Source: Byssochlamys sp. IMV 00236 (Eukaryota; Ascomycota; Eurotiomycetes; Eurotiales; Thermoascaceae). Taken from it: a stretch of DNA of 24,681 nt. The position numbers and the translations under genes are program-made. Where the stretch lies: assembly GCA_001931875.2 (NCBI GenBank), contig MSJH02000010.1, positions 1-24,681 of the forward strand, written 5' to 3'. Every line of letters starts with the position of its first letter. The stretch's first letter is position 1. The notes under the pieces were generated by a model, which saw nothing but the letters and a program-made list of their open reading frames with translations, had not been told where the DNA came from and did no database searches. Below are positions 9,409-18,696 of this stretch, piece after piece.

Positions 9409-10855
9409 TTATTGTACAAGGAAACCATATTCAGTAGCCATATGTACGTCTGAATTGATCAAGAACTTTTCAAAGCTTTAAACAAGTTAATACACAACCA
9501 CGCATTGGTAAGCAACTACTTACACATTCCTTTGATGTTCTTGACGAATGATAAAAGAATAGATATGGTCTTGTTTAAATTGGTCTATGGCTGATCTATA
9601 ACGCTCAATATCAATTGGATCTCTGATTCCTTCTTTTGTCACTTTCTGATTATAGTATTCAAATACGGGTTGTTCCAGCAAGAGGCCTAGTGCTGGTGCT
9701 TTAGGAATACTCCATCTTTGAGGTCCAAAGCTTTCTTCAATAAGTGAAAGTGGTGCATCTACATGAACACAGAGTAAGGCCATAGCTATCATATGTAAGT
9801 CACTCAATTCACTCCATGTATCATTGCTATCTTACAAATCATTTTACGGATCTGATGAAGTATAAATGAATTCCCATGAAGCTTAACACTTATCCACTCT
9901 CTTCCCTGAATCATCTTTGGCTTACTGACCTAAGTAGAATTCATTTTAAATTGAGCCTCAAAATGGACAACTTTTCTTACTTCAATATTTCTTATATGTC
10001 TTCTTGTATCTCTTTTGCCAATGACCTTGGATAAGGTATAATTATGAAAGTCATGTGTACCCTTAAACATGAACATGGCTTCACTAAACTTGTCAAGTCT
10101 CTCTTGATTTACGCGATAGTTTGAGAGAATTGTAGGATCTGTCATGGTAATGTATCGTTCATCACCATGGTTATCCCCCATACGCACCATAATATCAGTA
10201 GGTGCGCCTGGTTGCTCCTTAAGAACAATATTTGTTTGTTTCTCTCTTAATGCATATGTAGGCAATAAGTATTCATAAATACGTGAATCACACTGGTTCT
10301 TGGCATTAAATCCTTTGGTTGTCTCTACATATCCTAATGAAGAGATAAATACAGGTAAAGTATGTATATAAATACATACCCCATAATCGTATATCTGAAG
10401 GCAAGACACTATTTGCTTTTTCTATAAAACAAGGATCAGGAATGATCTTTAAAGAAACAATATTACAGGCAGCATGTACGCCTTTATCCGTTCGAGCCGC
10501 ACGATGAAACTGAACTTTTGAGGGGTGCAATGAATTCTGTTTGGATATGGCGCCTATTTTACAGAATGCTTCGAATAAAGTTCTTTCTATACTGACAACA
10601 TTGTCCTGACTAAATACATATTAGTCTATCTCTGTTTGTGCCTTGATCCAATATTTACAATTGCATTCCATAGTATTTAGAACCGTTGAAGCCTACCATG
10701 ACGGCCACTTTCTTTTTTGGCTTTCTTGTTGTCGTATCTTGTAAATCAACCTTTGATAGTTGTTTGTCTTTAGACTGTAAGAAACTTCCGAGTAGAGAAC
10801 GAATGGTTGAAAATGTTGAAAGACATCTGTTAGATCTATAAAAGGTACATGACAT
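9409..10855 (-). CDS. PUS1: tRNA pseudouridine synthase, TruA/Pus1 type
   Basis: Six exons by eye (minus strand, in order): 10659-10855, 10380-10609, 9981-10333, 9836-9929, 9524-9785, 9409-9475, giving 400 aa. Introns are 49, 46, 51, 50 and 48 nt, all GT-AG and in phase. Key motifs: 'GSKYYGMQ' near residue 58, RAARTDKGV with catalytic Asp at about 107, 'KGFNAK', '[11 protein letters not shown]', '[20 protein letters not shown]'. The family converts uridine to pseudouridine in tRNA (also in snRNA and mRNA for Pus1). The last exon (22 residues, 'FEKFLINSD...') was placed because exon 5 ends on GTAAGT, a TATTAAC branch site follows, and Pus1 proteins continue past that point. The first ~25 residues are Ser/Arg-rich without acids, as in a mitochondrial presequence. 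Assignment to Pus1 versus Pus2 is not certain. Confidence 0.88.
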
Positions 10856-11091
10856 TTTTTGACAGGAGTAAAGAAAAAAAAATAAAAATAAATCCGTGAG
10901 ACTTTCAAACTGTGTAAATATTTATTACACACAGAAAAGATATATCTAAAACGCCCCCTTAGTTTATGTCATTGATGTATGCAAGAGTGTGTGTGTGTAC
11001 GATGGGAAAAAAGAAGAAGAGGTCATTAAGATACAAGAAGTTTATTTTATTTATATCCAATATGTGTGTGTGTGTATGCTTGGTGTATATT
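10856..11091. other. PUS1-RRP43 spacer with two GT microsatellites
   Basis: The spacer carries the PUS1 promoter and the 3' end of RRP43, both on the minus strand. A minus-strand T-rich run precedes the PUS1 ATG. Two GT runs lie at 10987-10998 and 11063-11075, and TTTATT (minus-strand AATAAA) occurs near 11041-11052. No gene is seen. Confidence 0.55.
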
Positions 11092-12081
11092 TTACGTTGA
11101 ACTGATCAGTTGCTTTATCTCATCTACTCTTTCTTTTGATTTTTTGATGCAATATTTCAGTTGTTCTATGCTGACTGTATTTCCTCCAGTTTTATATGTC
11201 CTACAAATATTATAATCTAAATCCATGATAATCGTAATTGTCTCCTTGGTAAGTATTTCTTCTGTATCATTAGGATCTGCTAATATAACATCTGGATTAT
11301 TAAACACGCAGAATGTGGATGGGACAGGGAATCTTGATAGTTCAATAGGATCACTGAACTCATTAGGATCTGCTTCTACTATCATTGAAGGAGTTACTTC
11401 TGCTTTTGGTAATTTCACTATAAACAATAAAAGCATGAATTCATATGATAAGCACACACACACACTTATTTGATGTTACAATCTCTTAATGCAATTGATA
11501 ATGCCAGTAAGCTTGCGTCCAGTACATTCCCATCATAGTTTAAACATACGATATCTGCATACAATACCCACACCGCCTTTCCTTCTTCAATGCATAATTT
11601 CTCTAGAGGAAACACATTTGATCTAGAAGTGGGTTAGACAACATTTTGTATATTTATTATTGTTTACTTACTTTGTATAAAGTTGATGGATAAGTTCTGA
11701 TAACACTTGTGCTTTTTCAGAAGGTGGCCCTGCTTTAAATTTTGAAGAACATAAAGGTGATAGCTCGACATTAGGTACTGAAAAGAAAGCATGATTAGAT
11801 GTCATTAGGGCTGTATATAAGTTGCACTATGTACCCAAATATCCTTGACCAGGAGTGTTCATCTTGGGTTCGCTCACTTCTGCTTTGATACCGCAAACAA
11901 CAGTGGTACCTCCTAAACGAACCATTGCACTTGCATTGGCTGTTGATATGGCGTTTTTTGTAATCATGGTCTTTCTGAACTGTTCAAGAACTCTTCCATC
12001 TGGTCTCACTTTTTCATTTAGAAACTTCTTCAAGTATTCATGAGGTTGAATTCTACTAAAGATCTCAAAATTAGCCACCAT
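11092..12081 (-). CDS. RRP43: Exosome complex ring subunit, Rrp43/EXOSC8 type
   Basis: Four exons (minus order): 11835-12081, 11672-11777, 11480-11622, 11092-11417, giving 273 aa, close to the usual ~276 of EXOSC8. Introns of 57, 49 and 62 nt are GT-AG and in phase. It is an RNase PH-fold protein: 'EKVRPDGR', '[14 protein letters not shown]', '[14 protein letters not shown]', '[23 protein letters not shown]', then the C-terminal 'DPND...ETITIIMD' part. In eukaryotic exosomes this subunit is part of the catalytically inert six-member ring that channels RNA to Rrp44/Rrp6 in nucleus and cytoplasm. The ATG at 12081 is preferred; upstream codons in frame include only a TTG. The donor of intron 3 (GTAACA) is chosen because it restores 'LRDLKLPKAEV'. 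That intron contains a TG repeat. Confidence 0.9.
11418..11479 (-). other. RRP43 intron 3 with TG repeat
   Basis: The 62-nt intron starts GTAACATC and ends TTTATAG. It contains a TG run (plus-strand CA run at about 11453-11465) shortly after the donor. The donor is less canonical than its neighbours and was fixed by reading frame and family alignment. Confidence 0.65.
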
Positions 12082-12398
12082 CTTTATCAATAAAAGAAAG
12101 TTTTACTTTTTATGTGCTTGTGTGGATGAATATCATCTCAAGGTGGCTTAGACCAGTCAAAAGAAGCATAATCTTTCCCACACTTTTTTACAGTTACGCA
12201 TAAACCATATCGGTCATTACACGCGCGTTAAAAGAGATTAACTATATGTTATAAATCGTGTACGTGAGAAATGCTAAGGGCATAAATGACTATGATTAGG
12301 TAAACTAAATCAGGTATTCCCTTAAATATAAATATATGACCTTTTCCTTCTTTTTTTTTTTTTCTTTTTTTCTTTCTCTCCTTTTATTCTTCTTCTTT
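12082..12398. promoter_or_regulatory. Divergent promoter region, RRP43 / zinc-finger gene
   Basis: 317 bp without a gene. On the plus side an AT-rich TATA-like stretch (about 12324-12336) is followed by a nearly pure T/C tract (12341-12397) ending at ATG 12399. An ACGCGCGT-like CpG cluster lies near 12219-12227, unusual in this AT-rich setting. On the minus side no clear TATA box is visible near the RRP43 start. Confidence 0.5.
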
Positions 12399-13010
12399 AT
12401 GGAAATAGAAGCGGCTCATTGTTTGGTCAATTTATCCACAAATAAAGCAAAGTATCCTATACCTGCCTTTGATAAGATGCACACCAACAAGCCTTCTAGG
12501 CATCACCAATGCGCTATGTGTCCTAAATCATTCTATCGATTAGAGCACCTGAATCGTCACATTAGAACTCATACAGGAGAAAAACCTCATCCGTGCACAT
12601 ATTTAGGCTGCAGTAAGAGATTTTCTCGTTCTGATGAACTCTCTCGTCATATTCGTACACACATGTATCCAAAAAATAAAAAGAAGAAAGAAAAACATTA
12701 TGAATGCAGACCATCCTTATTTCTTCCTACACCTACACCCATTAACTCACCGCCATTATCACCTTCAAAGCATACTCTACCAAGTTTAGATTTGGATGTT
12801 CAACTGAGTACAGAAAGAGCCAGTGTGCTGCTAGCCACCCCAAACAGCTCACCACAGTTATCATCTCGGATACTCACACGATTCACGCATGAATGCAAGA
12901 CATGTACCAATGGGAATAACCATAATCGATCTCTGCTAGATCTCATAGAACGACCACCTTGGGATCGCAATTTACCACCCATATTCTCACCCGAGAGTGT
13001 GGAAAAATAA
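12399..13010 (+). CDS. Short C2H2 zinc-finger protein, CreA/Mig1-like
   Basis: A single-exon 203-aa protein. Finger 1 (residues 38-58) is C-x2-C-x12-H-x3-H and finger 2 (66-88) is C-x4-C-x12-H-x3-H, joined by a TGEKPH linker. The helices 'RLEHLNRH' and 'RSDELSRH' match the CreA/Mig1 class, which binds GC boxes of the SYGGGG type and represses genes in glucose. A Lys-rich stretch just after finger 2 (about 92-99) may be a nuclear localisation signal. The rest is Ser/Pro/Thr-rich and probably disordered. Full CreA proteins are longer (about 350-450 aa), so this may be a paralog with another regulatory role. The frame extends upstream to 12336 but that part is the T/C tract, so ATG 12399 is chosen. 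Confidence 0.8.
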   Translation: MEIEAAHCLVNLSTNKAKYPIPAFDKMHTNKPSRHHQCAMCPKSFYRLEHLNRHIRTHTGEKPHPCTYLGCSKRFSRSDELSRHIRTHMYPKNKKKKEKHYECRPSLFLPTPTPINSPPLSPSKHTLPSLDLDVQLSTERASVLLATPNSSPQLSSRILTRFTHECKTCTNGNNHNRSLLDLIERPPWDRNLPPIFSPESVEK

Positions 13011-14023
13011 TGTATATTTTATCTATTTGCTCGTTTTTTTTTTTTCTTTTTCTCATTTGTGTATAGTTTATAGCAACTTAATATTGTATAAAGGACATTT
13101 AAGCTTCATCCGTCTTTTCTCCCCTTTTTTTTGTGTATATATAAAATGTTGATTTAATAAAGAAATCCTACCATGTTCGTGGCTATCGTGAGAAAAAGAA
13201 ATCCTCTTTCTCTTTCATGTAGCATTTTTCTCACCAAATGTTGCTTTGGGTGTGTGATTAACATGGTTTTTCTTTATAACATCCTACATATTTCTTGTTG
13301 ACATATGATAATAAATGTTGTCAATACAAACTAAAGAGAAAGACAAGGTATATAAAGAGATCGTATATAAATAAAAAGGAAACTGACATAATAAATCATT
13401 CCATCTTCTTCCCGACGTTTTCCCGTCCCTTTGTTCACACTGTTCATCCTTCATTCAAGCCTACTTTTGTGGCAAAAACTCACAAATATGTATAAACATC
13501 CGGTGAGTTATATTTCAAGGGAGGGGTATTATTCAAGTCGTACTACGCATTTTTTTTCTTTGCTTCGTCACAAGAGAAATCTCCGGTTACTCCGTAGCAA
13601 CGACTGTGAACACATTCCTTACTTAACTATACATACTTATTAAATGCAACAAGAAACTCATTTGAGCTTAATCCTGTACATCCCTTCCATTCTTTACTGT
13701 TATATCAAAAACAAACAAATGAATTCAGAACTCAGTTGAACACATATCGGCGACAACAGGATGAACATCCGCAGCCGTAGCAAAGAATTGACTCATTGTT
13801 CATCCCTTTCAGCACAGTCTTCGCATTTACGGACCAATCAAAATGAAACAAGGGTAAAATGCTAGAAAGAAATGGAAAGACAAAGCAGTTACAAGAATCT
13901 GCTAGAAGTAAAAAGATTTATAATGATCCTAATATGGAATAAACCCGCTCCGAATGATTTGTATATAAAAAGGTGAAAAAAAAAGCTTGAAAGGATCCTG
14001 TATCAAATAAAGCAACTTTATCA
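13011..14023. other. Intergenic region, zinc-finger gene to small heat-shock gene
   Basis: The left part holds the 3' end of the zinc-finger gene, with AATAAAG near 13156. Around 13350-13375 there are two TATATAAA-like boxes followed by CT-rich DNA and an ATG at 13487, whose fifth codon abuts a consensus donor (CCG|GTGAGT). This could be the first exon of a small spliced gene, but I could not identify a second exon. The right part is the heat-shock gene promoter. No protein family is recognised. Confidence 0.4.
13894..13970 (+). promoter_or_regulatory. Promoter of small heat-shock gene with HSE-like site
   Basis: A TATATAAAA box lies at 13962-13970, about 55 bp before the ATG. At 13894-13908 the sequence AGAATCTGCTAGAAG fits the heat-shock element nGAAnnTTCnnGAAn with one mismatch in the middle unit. 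Heat-shock-factor control is therefore plausible but not proven. Confidence 0.45.
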
Positions 14024-14575
14024 ATGTCTCTCTCTCAACGACTCTTTTCTGAAGCACTCCGTGACTTTAACCGTGCCTTTGCCTTATTAGAAGAACCTGT
14101 GTTCTACCATGTAGCTCGTCGCTCTGCTATTCCTGCAAGATCTTTTGCTCGTCAGCCTGCAACAGACTTGATTGAAACAGAAGAAGCCTTTGAACTACGT
14201 TCTGAATTACCTGGCTATGACAAGAAAGATATCCATATTGAATTCATAGATGACAATACACTCCAGCTACGTGGTTCTACCCACCAAGAATCTTCTGCTG
14301 CTTCAGAGAATAAAGCTGCTAAAGAAAGCAAAGAGGCGTCTGCAGAAACTACTTCATCTACTGAAACCGCTACTATGAATGGTAATAGCGTTACGTCTAC
14401 CCCTACTACACCCAAATGGTGGGTAAATGAACGAATCTCTGGTAACTTCCAAAGATCCTTCTCGTTCCCTGTTTCTATCAAATCTGAAGAAATTAAAGCA
14501 AGCTATGAAAATGGTGTCTTAAAGGTTATCATTCCCAAGGCAAATAAAGAGACAAGGCGTATTCAAATAGACTAA
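14024..14575 (+). CDS. Small heat-shock protein (Hsp20/alpha-crystallin)
   Basis: A single-exon 183-aa protein. The alpha-crystallin domain spans about residues 46-174: 'DLIETEEAFELRSELPGYDKKDI' at its start, 'RISGNFQRSFSFP' in the middle and the signature 'ENGVLKVIIPK' at 162-172. The C-terminal IQI (180-182) is the I-x-I/V motif that docks between dimers in oligomer assembly. The N-terminal arm 'FNRAFALLEE' is short. The inter-strand loop at about 87-131 is expanded by a Ser/Thr/Ala/Glu/Lys-rich low-complexity insert, as in some fungal Hsp30-type proteins. It is an ATP-independent holdase chaperone, probably cytosolic. The start follows directly from the TATA spacing. Poly(A)-signal-like AATAAA lies about 45 bp after the stop. 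The stop region overlaps the end of the antisense Helitron remnant. Confidence 0.92.
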   Translation: MSLSQRLFSEALRDFNRAFALLEEPVFYHVARRSAIPARSFARQPATDLIETEEAFELRSELPGYDKKDIHIEFIDDNTLQLRGSTHQESSAASENKAAKESKEASAETTSSTETATMNGNSVTSTPTTPKWWVNERISGNFQRSFSFPVSIKSEEIKASYENGVLKVIIPKANKETRRIQID

Positions 14576-15756
14576 AATAGAGGATGTGTATATTGTATAA
14601 GTAATTCTGAAGTTAAAATAAATAAACACATCTTTCTTGTTGAAATAGTTACTTCTTCATTCGTAGCGGCTGCGGCGATGGTAGCAGTGGAGGAGGAAAG
14701 GCGCATGCCCCAATGCCATCCGTAAGTTCCATGAGGAAATAAAAGGACATAGTGGGTGGGCATGTATGCAGTATGCGCTTGCCTGATACGCTGAAAGTAC
14801 TGGTCAAAGTCATAGCCTTGACGAATGTTGTTATTACGATCTCTTCTTCTTAAGGTAAGTATAATATCTCTGAAGCTTCGATCGCTATACTCAATTGGTA
14901 TGACAGCAGCGACTTCCTCCGTTGTAGGAAGATTGGTAGTACGTCTGTTACTCCCTTCGATTAACCTCATTTTCATTGAAGGACTGATGATAATGTAAGG
15001 CGAGTTGTTGCTTTCATTGTTGTCACTGATATTATTGCTCAAATCTCCGTCCGTATTTGTGTTCTCATTTCTGCTTAGGATCTCATGTGCATGGTGATAT
15101 ATGCGTGAAAAAGGGTTACAATGAGAAAGCATAGTCGAAAGCTCCGTTGTGATCTCGGAATTAAGATTTTCATTTCTTTCGGATCTTCTTTGTGCAGCGA
15201 AAGATGGACCATATATATGTAGAGTTGGGCGTAGGATGAGTTCGCTGCCTTCATAAGGGATATGCAGCCTCTGGCGGTGGCAAAGAGCACCGTGGATCTG
15301 AAATGCGTGAAGCCCACCTCTATTACTATTGACATTACGCTCCTCAGCTGAGACAATGTCGTATCCTAAAGAGATAAACGTAAAGGCAGCGTTGTATTAA
15401 CGAGGGTTGTCCTTAAAGTGACGGCCATGAGTGTCTGTACTTGCAAGCAAGTCCTTCAAGCACTCAGATGGATCAGGCAAGAGTTGCAACTGGACTGATC
15501 CCCGCTTGCAGCATGACTCCTAGCTAAGATTTCTCAAAGATGATGTCTCTTGCCTTTCATCGATCCAGTGTAAGACGTGACAGTGAAAGCATTCCTTGTC
15601 CATACATCCAAGGTCCAAAGGATGAAGGCGAGAAAGCTGCGAGATATAGGCAGCAAGTTCTGCCATGGGTCTACCTCTGGATATACTTTCAGCATCAGAA
15701 GACTCGACTGTTCTTGGTCTTCCTCTAGGTCTAGTGGTTTTATTCCAGTATATATA
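14572..15756 (-). pseudogene. Helitron N-terminal region (Helitron_like_N), broken
   Basis: One minus-strand frame of 395 codons matches the N-terminal region of Helitron Rep/helicase proteins: 'CMDKECFHCHVLHW', 'CC..GSVQL', 'YNAAFTFISLG', 'LHAFQIHGALCHR', 'NPFSRIYHHAHEIL', 'NLPTTEEVAAVIP', 'TAYMPTHYVLLFPHGTYGWHW'. It is interrupted by two stops, TAG at 15520-15522 and TAA at 15397-15399; the second falls in the usual 'R-x-YN' motif. Similarity ends near 14690, so the HUH nuclease and Pif1-like helicase domains are missing. No CTRR end or terminal hairpin is seen, which marks this as an internal fragment. The last ~40 codons look unrelated and run into the 3' end of the small heat-shock gene. 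It is non-functional for transposition. Confidence 0.85.
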
Positions 15757-18696
15757 TTAGAGGAAATCCTCGTCCTTATAAAAGAGTTGATATGCCGACG
15801 TTTAAGTGTCACAGGTTATTAAGGCATATGATAGTAGTAATTGTAAAAATAGAATTTGTAATGACAAAAGCTACTGAATTATTAGGTGTAAAAACTCCAA
15901 ATGTTCTATCAATAAATCCAAAAGAAAATTGTGGAACAGAGACCTTGCCGCGGTCTTGAACTTTCGCAAGATTTTGATCAGCTTAAAGGAGACAAGTAAA
16001 CACCCAAAGATCTTTACGCGAAAGCAAGTACCAAAGCTTTGATTTTTACTAATTTTTGTATAGTACAAACACTAGTAGAGGATATATAAACGTATTTTTT
16101 GTAATAAAAATCATGCCTTGTCATTTTACTCTTCTTGTTCCCTATCTGTCCATGCCTTTTTCCCTGGTGATGTCGTGCTTATGTCTGCTCATACAGCTGA
16201 AGTCCGCATAAATTATATCAAACTGAACTGTATTCAACGCTTCATATTCTATATGTTAATGGCTACAACTAACGTCTTCATGACAAAGTTCGTATGTTCA
16301 TAAATGATTAAGGAACTGCTCATACCATACATGCTTAATGCACGTAGCAAACAGTCTCATAACATACATTCTAATAGTTTTTATTTCAAAAACAAGCAAC
16401 CTGTAGCTTGCTTATTTTAATACCATCTTTAACAGAGAGGTATATTCACTTATAACTCAGTGGAAGCAAGAAGGAGAGGGTATATATTTCGCTAGAAAAT
16501 AGAGAATGGATATACCATTAACCAGACCAATAGAATCTGATTGCTTGCTGAAGGAACTCTTCGTCTTAAAAGTCAGGCGTAATGATCAAAATATCTTTTC
16601 TCCAAAAGTAAAAGATGTTTCCGTTAAAGGGCAAAGAACAAAGCTTTATCTTATCTTTTGCAAATCGAAAAGGAGAAAGAATTAAATGAAGATGACGTTT
16701 TTCAAGTTCGATATAACAATATGAATTTATCTGCAGTATGGACGAAGAAGATTTTTACCTTCGAAAGTAATCAAGAGAAGCATATTTCATTTCGCCTGCT
16801 ATTGTCTTGAGCATTGCAAGAACATCGAACATGCCTTTGCGGTTGTTGAAGTTTATTTTAGTCATGTTGATGCTTTTAAATATACCTATAATAGTAGTCT
16901 CCTACAGTCTTTTGTTATTCTGTTTGTTGTTCATCTTAGTCCGTTGCAACGAAGGTACAAATTAGCTTCAAGAAAAATCAACTTGCTGTGATTGAAATAC
17001 AATAGGGGTATATTCATAGCATTTGATTTAAATCGGATATTGTTTTCTGCAAGAATAATTAAATGGCGTATTCTAAGCATATGATATTTTAAGGACTTAA
17101 ACACTGTAGAACAATCACCTTAACAAACGTGGTTTACCTTTTTAGGGCTAAGGTTTTTACCGCTGTAATTAAAAAAGCGTTATTCAATTTAAATTCCGCC
17201 ATTTTCCTTGTTTCCCGGAACTGTTCAGTTACAAAATTTCTAATCTGAGCCCGCTCAAACTTCCCTGGAAGCAGAATAGCTCAGTGTGCGATGCTCTTTA
17301 CCGCTTGCCCGGACAAATGTTTCAAATAGTAAACATTGAGTTAGACTATTATTTAATAATTATTTAACTATAGAAAGGTAAGTTACGCAAAAATAACGGG
17401 CATGAGATATAAAAAAAAGAATAGTAGCAGTAATTAATTAGCTATTTAAAATAGCTTATTTGAGCGTCACAAAATCCATAATTCTGAATGCATTCTCTTT
17501 GGCCTTTCAAAGTTAGACTATTTGAATCAAAAATAAAAACTTGCTAAACATGAGTAGAACATGGTTTATGGTGTCGATCCATAAACCACAGCCGGTGAAG
17601 GCCGATTGTACTCTCCTTCCCTCTTCCATTTCTTCAGCTGCTAAAAAGGAAGAATGTACGCAACTAATAACTTTGGTATGATCAGCTCTATTTCTCGGAG
17701 CAGTTACTCGGTGAACTATTGACGAGGAAAATACAGCAAAGATGTTCTTGATACTTTTGTGAGCTAGAATGATCTTATCTGTAATGACGTGAGTGAGTGT
17801 AACATGAAGGTTGGCTTAGAATCCTTGTTTCTATGAATAACATCAAATTATTACTTGGAGATTCAGAAAATTCGAGATTTGTATGTTCACCTGCGCGGAG
17901 TAGGCGGCACAAACCGTAGTTATGGCAACCATTGTTCACCTTGGCAACTTTGTCTTTGCAGGATAGAAATCAAGTGCATTTTCATAAGTAAAATAGCCAT
18001 ATCTGGTCAACCACATGTCAAATGATGGGTAAGAAAAGGAGAGATCATAAAGTAAAACTTGATCAAGTTGTTCTATTTTGCTAATGATAAGTTACATTCC
18101 CGGTTAAAACCATGGTGACACCAAGTTAATTATGAACGTGCTTTTTCTTTTAACGAAGGAGGAATGAGCATTTTAGTACAGTAACACCCAGATCCCGCAT
18201 TTACCTTTGACGATCAATTTTGCCTGGAGATCAAACTCGCTATTTTCTAGAGAAGAACAGTAAAGACAGCTAGTGACAGATCTAGTAACAAATAGAGTCC
18301 GGTATTAGACATAATATCTGACTTAATAAAAATAGAACAAGCCTGTATATTAATTAACTAGACTACAACTAATCATTGGTTGCATGTTACTCTATTACAA
18401 ATGGCCTATGATCTTTGTCCCGACTGTCTATAAATAAAAAGTGACTATTCCTAATTTACAAAGGGGTTACTTTAAAAAACTTTTTTAGGCAACAACTTTT
18501 CTTTTTATGGAAAAAGAAGTTACAGTAACTTTTCTTGTGGCATGATGTGTTTGTTGTCCAGATCTATAATTTGATTTAGGGTTCACTGACTATTTCTTTC
18601 CTCTTTTCTTCCTCTTTTTCTTTCTTTTTTAAAACAACTTTCCTTTATCTTTCCCCCCTTTTTTTTTATTAGATTCCATTACTCTCATTCATCATC
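15757..18696. other. Gene-poor region of almost 3 kb
   Basis: No gene is recognised across about 2.9 kb. Open frames are short on both strands and show no known domain. A TATA-like ATATAAAC near 16084-16091 is followed by an ATG with only 33 codons. No tRNA or rRNA was recognised. An odd 15-bp palindrome (AAGTTACAGTAACTT) lies at 18517-18531. The right end is the chitin deacetylase promoter. It is most simply decayed transposon and intergenic DNA, but a spliced non-coding or very divergent gene cannot be excluded by eye. Confidence 0.5.
18591..18672 (+). promoter_or_regulatory. Long T/C tract upstream of chitin deacetylase
   Basis: 18591-18672 is almost all T and C apart from a short A-rich break (AAAACAA) near 18631. 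The start codon follows at 18697. A TATAAATAAA box lies farther up near 18429-18438. Long pyrimidine tracts of this kind are known from strongly expressed fungal promoters, which fits the codon bias of the gene. Confidence 0.55.

Noticed and set aside
12336..12398. Zinc-finger protein starting at 12336
   Set aside because: The 21 extra residues are almost all Phe/Leu/Ser from the T/C tract; this is leader rather than a signal peptide.
16103..16303. Small genes after a TATA-like box near 16084
   Set aside because: The frames are 33 and 61 codons with no family, no splice support and ordinary AT-rich composition.
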